Origin: Paraprevotella sp.
GTDB lineage: Bacteria; Bacteroidota; Bacteroidia; Bacteroidales; Bacteroidaceae
NCBI GenBank assembly: GCA_021205005.1
Contig: JAJPYK010000128.1
Span: 1 to 7,691, forward strand
Reading direction: 5' to 3'
Length of the DNA stretch: 7,691 nucleotides
The notes below the pieces were generated by a model that made no database searches, was not told where the DNA came from, and saw only the letters and a list, made by a program, of their open reading frames with translations. The position numbers and the translations under genes were made by a program. Of the stretch, positions 7,417 through 7,691 are shown in pieces; within the stretch, counting starts at the first letter, position 1, and every line of letters begins with the position of its first letter.

Positions 7417-7691
7417 GTATCCGTACACTTCGGTCCGTTTGGGAGTCCGATAATGATCAATTAAATTCAATAGGGCAGGATAGGGGATGGTATCCCCTAT
7501 CAGAAAGCAATGATGTCAAGACACGTGATTGATATTTCTATCCGTTATGGCAGTTTTCCATTCCCGTCTCTATCAAAATGAGAGCTCTCCCTGACTTTTT
7601 ATGTACGACTGGTGTTTACAACCTCCCACAAACCAGCAAAGAGAAACGTTAATCCGTTTAAAGAGGTACGGACTACATACCTATTTCTAAC
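7417..7691. other. Region after tRNA-Lys with no recognised gene
   Basis: This stretch to the window edge has no credible gene, promoter box of the TAnnTTTG type or RNA gene. It holds a perfect hairpin (7479-7501), a GAGAGCTCTC palindrome (7580-7589) and a 29-codon ATG frame (7601-7690) described separately. A minus-strand frame entering from the right edge is also open for 30 codons before a TAA. Neither frame shows a recognisable motif. Confidence 0.5.
7479..7501. repeat. Perfect 10-bp inverted repeat with 3-nt loop
   Basis: GATAGGGGAT (7479-7488) and ATCCCCTATC (7492-7501) are exact reverse complements around GGT. There is no T tract on either side, so it does not look like a normal intrinsic terminator. 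It lies 63 nt past the tRNA-Lys terminator. It could be a protein-binding site, a hairpin in an unseen transcript or a trace of an inserted element. Confidence 0.8.

Overview
The window looks like a chromosomal housekeeping segment from a Bacteroidales bacterium (Bacteroides, Parabacteroides or a close relative). Three things point there. The protein sequences resemble Bacteroidales homologues. Every transcription unit has a TAnnTTTG box of the Bacteroidetes -7 type at a sensible distance from its start. None of the genes has a clear Shine-Dalgarno sequence. The tRNA gene encodes its own CCA end. I cannot place the genus from the sequence alone.

Layout. Four genes on the minus strand occupy 159-5154, transcribed right to left. 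They are rsmI (a 16S rRNA 2'-O-methyltransferase), a coiled-coil lipoprotein of unknown function 12 nt behind it, hflX (a ribosome-associated GTPase) after a 462-bp non-coding gap, and a class I [4Fe-4S] fumarase ending in an intrinsic terminator at 71-122. From a divergent promoter region (5155-5318) the plus strand carries tdk (type II thymidine kinase), an AI-2E/PerM-family membrane protein 12 nt behind it, and then a tRNA-Lys(UUU) gene with its own promoter and a strong terminator. The last ~275 bp hold no recognisable gene, only a perfect hairpin and a 29-codon ORF at the edge.

How the genes fit together. RsmI and HflX both act on the ribosome, Tdk salvages thymidine, and the fumarase serves the reductive (oxaloacetate to succinate) branch used by Bacteroidales. 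The genes are not an obvious functional cluster. The lipoprotein and the membrane protein appear linked to rsmI and tdk by co-transcription only.

I see no defence system, mobile element, CRISPR array or biosynthetic cluster. The least explained items are the 22-bp-phased TCCGCAGA repeats upstream of hflX, the unassigned lipoprotein, and the hairpin after the tRNA.
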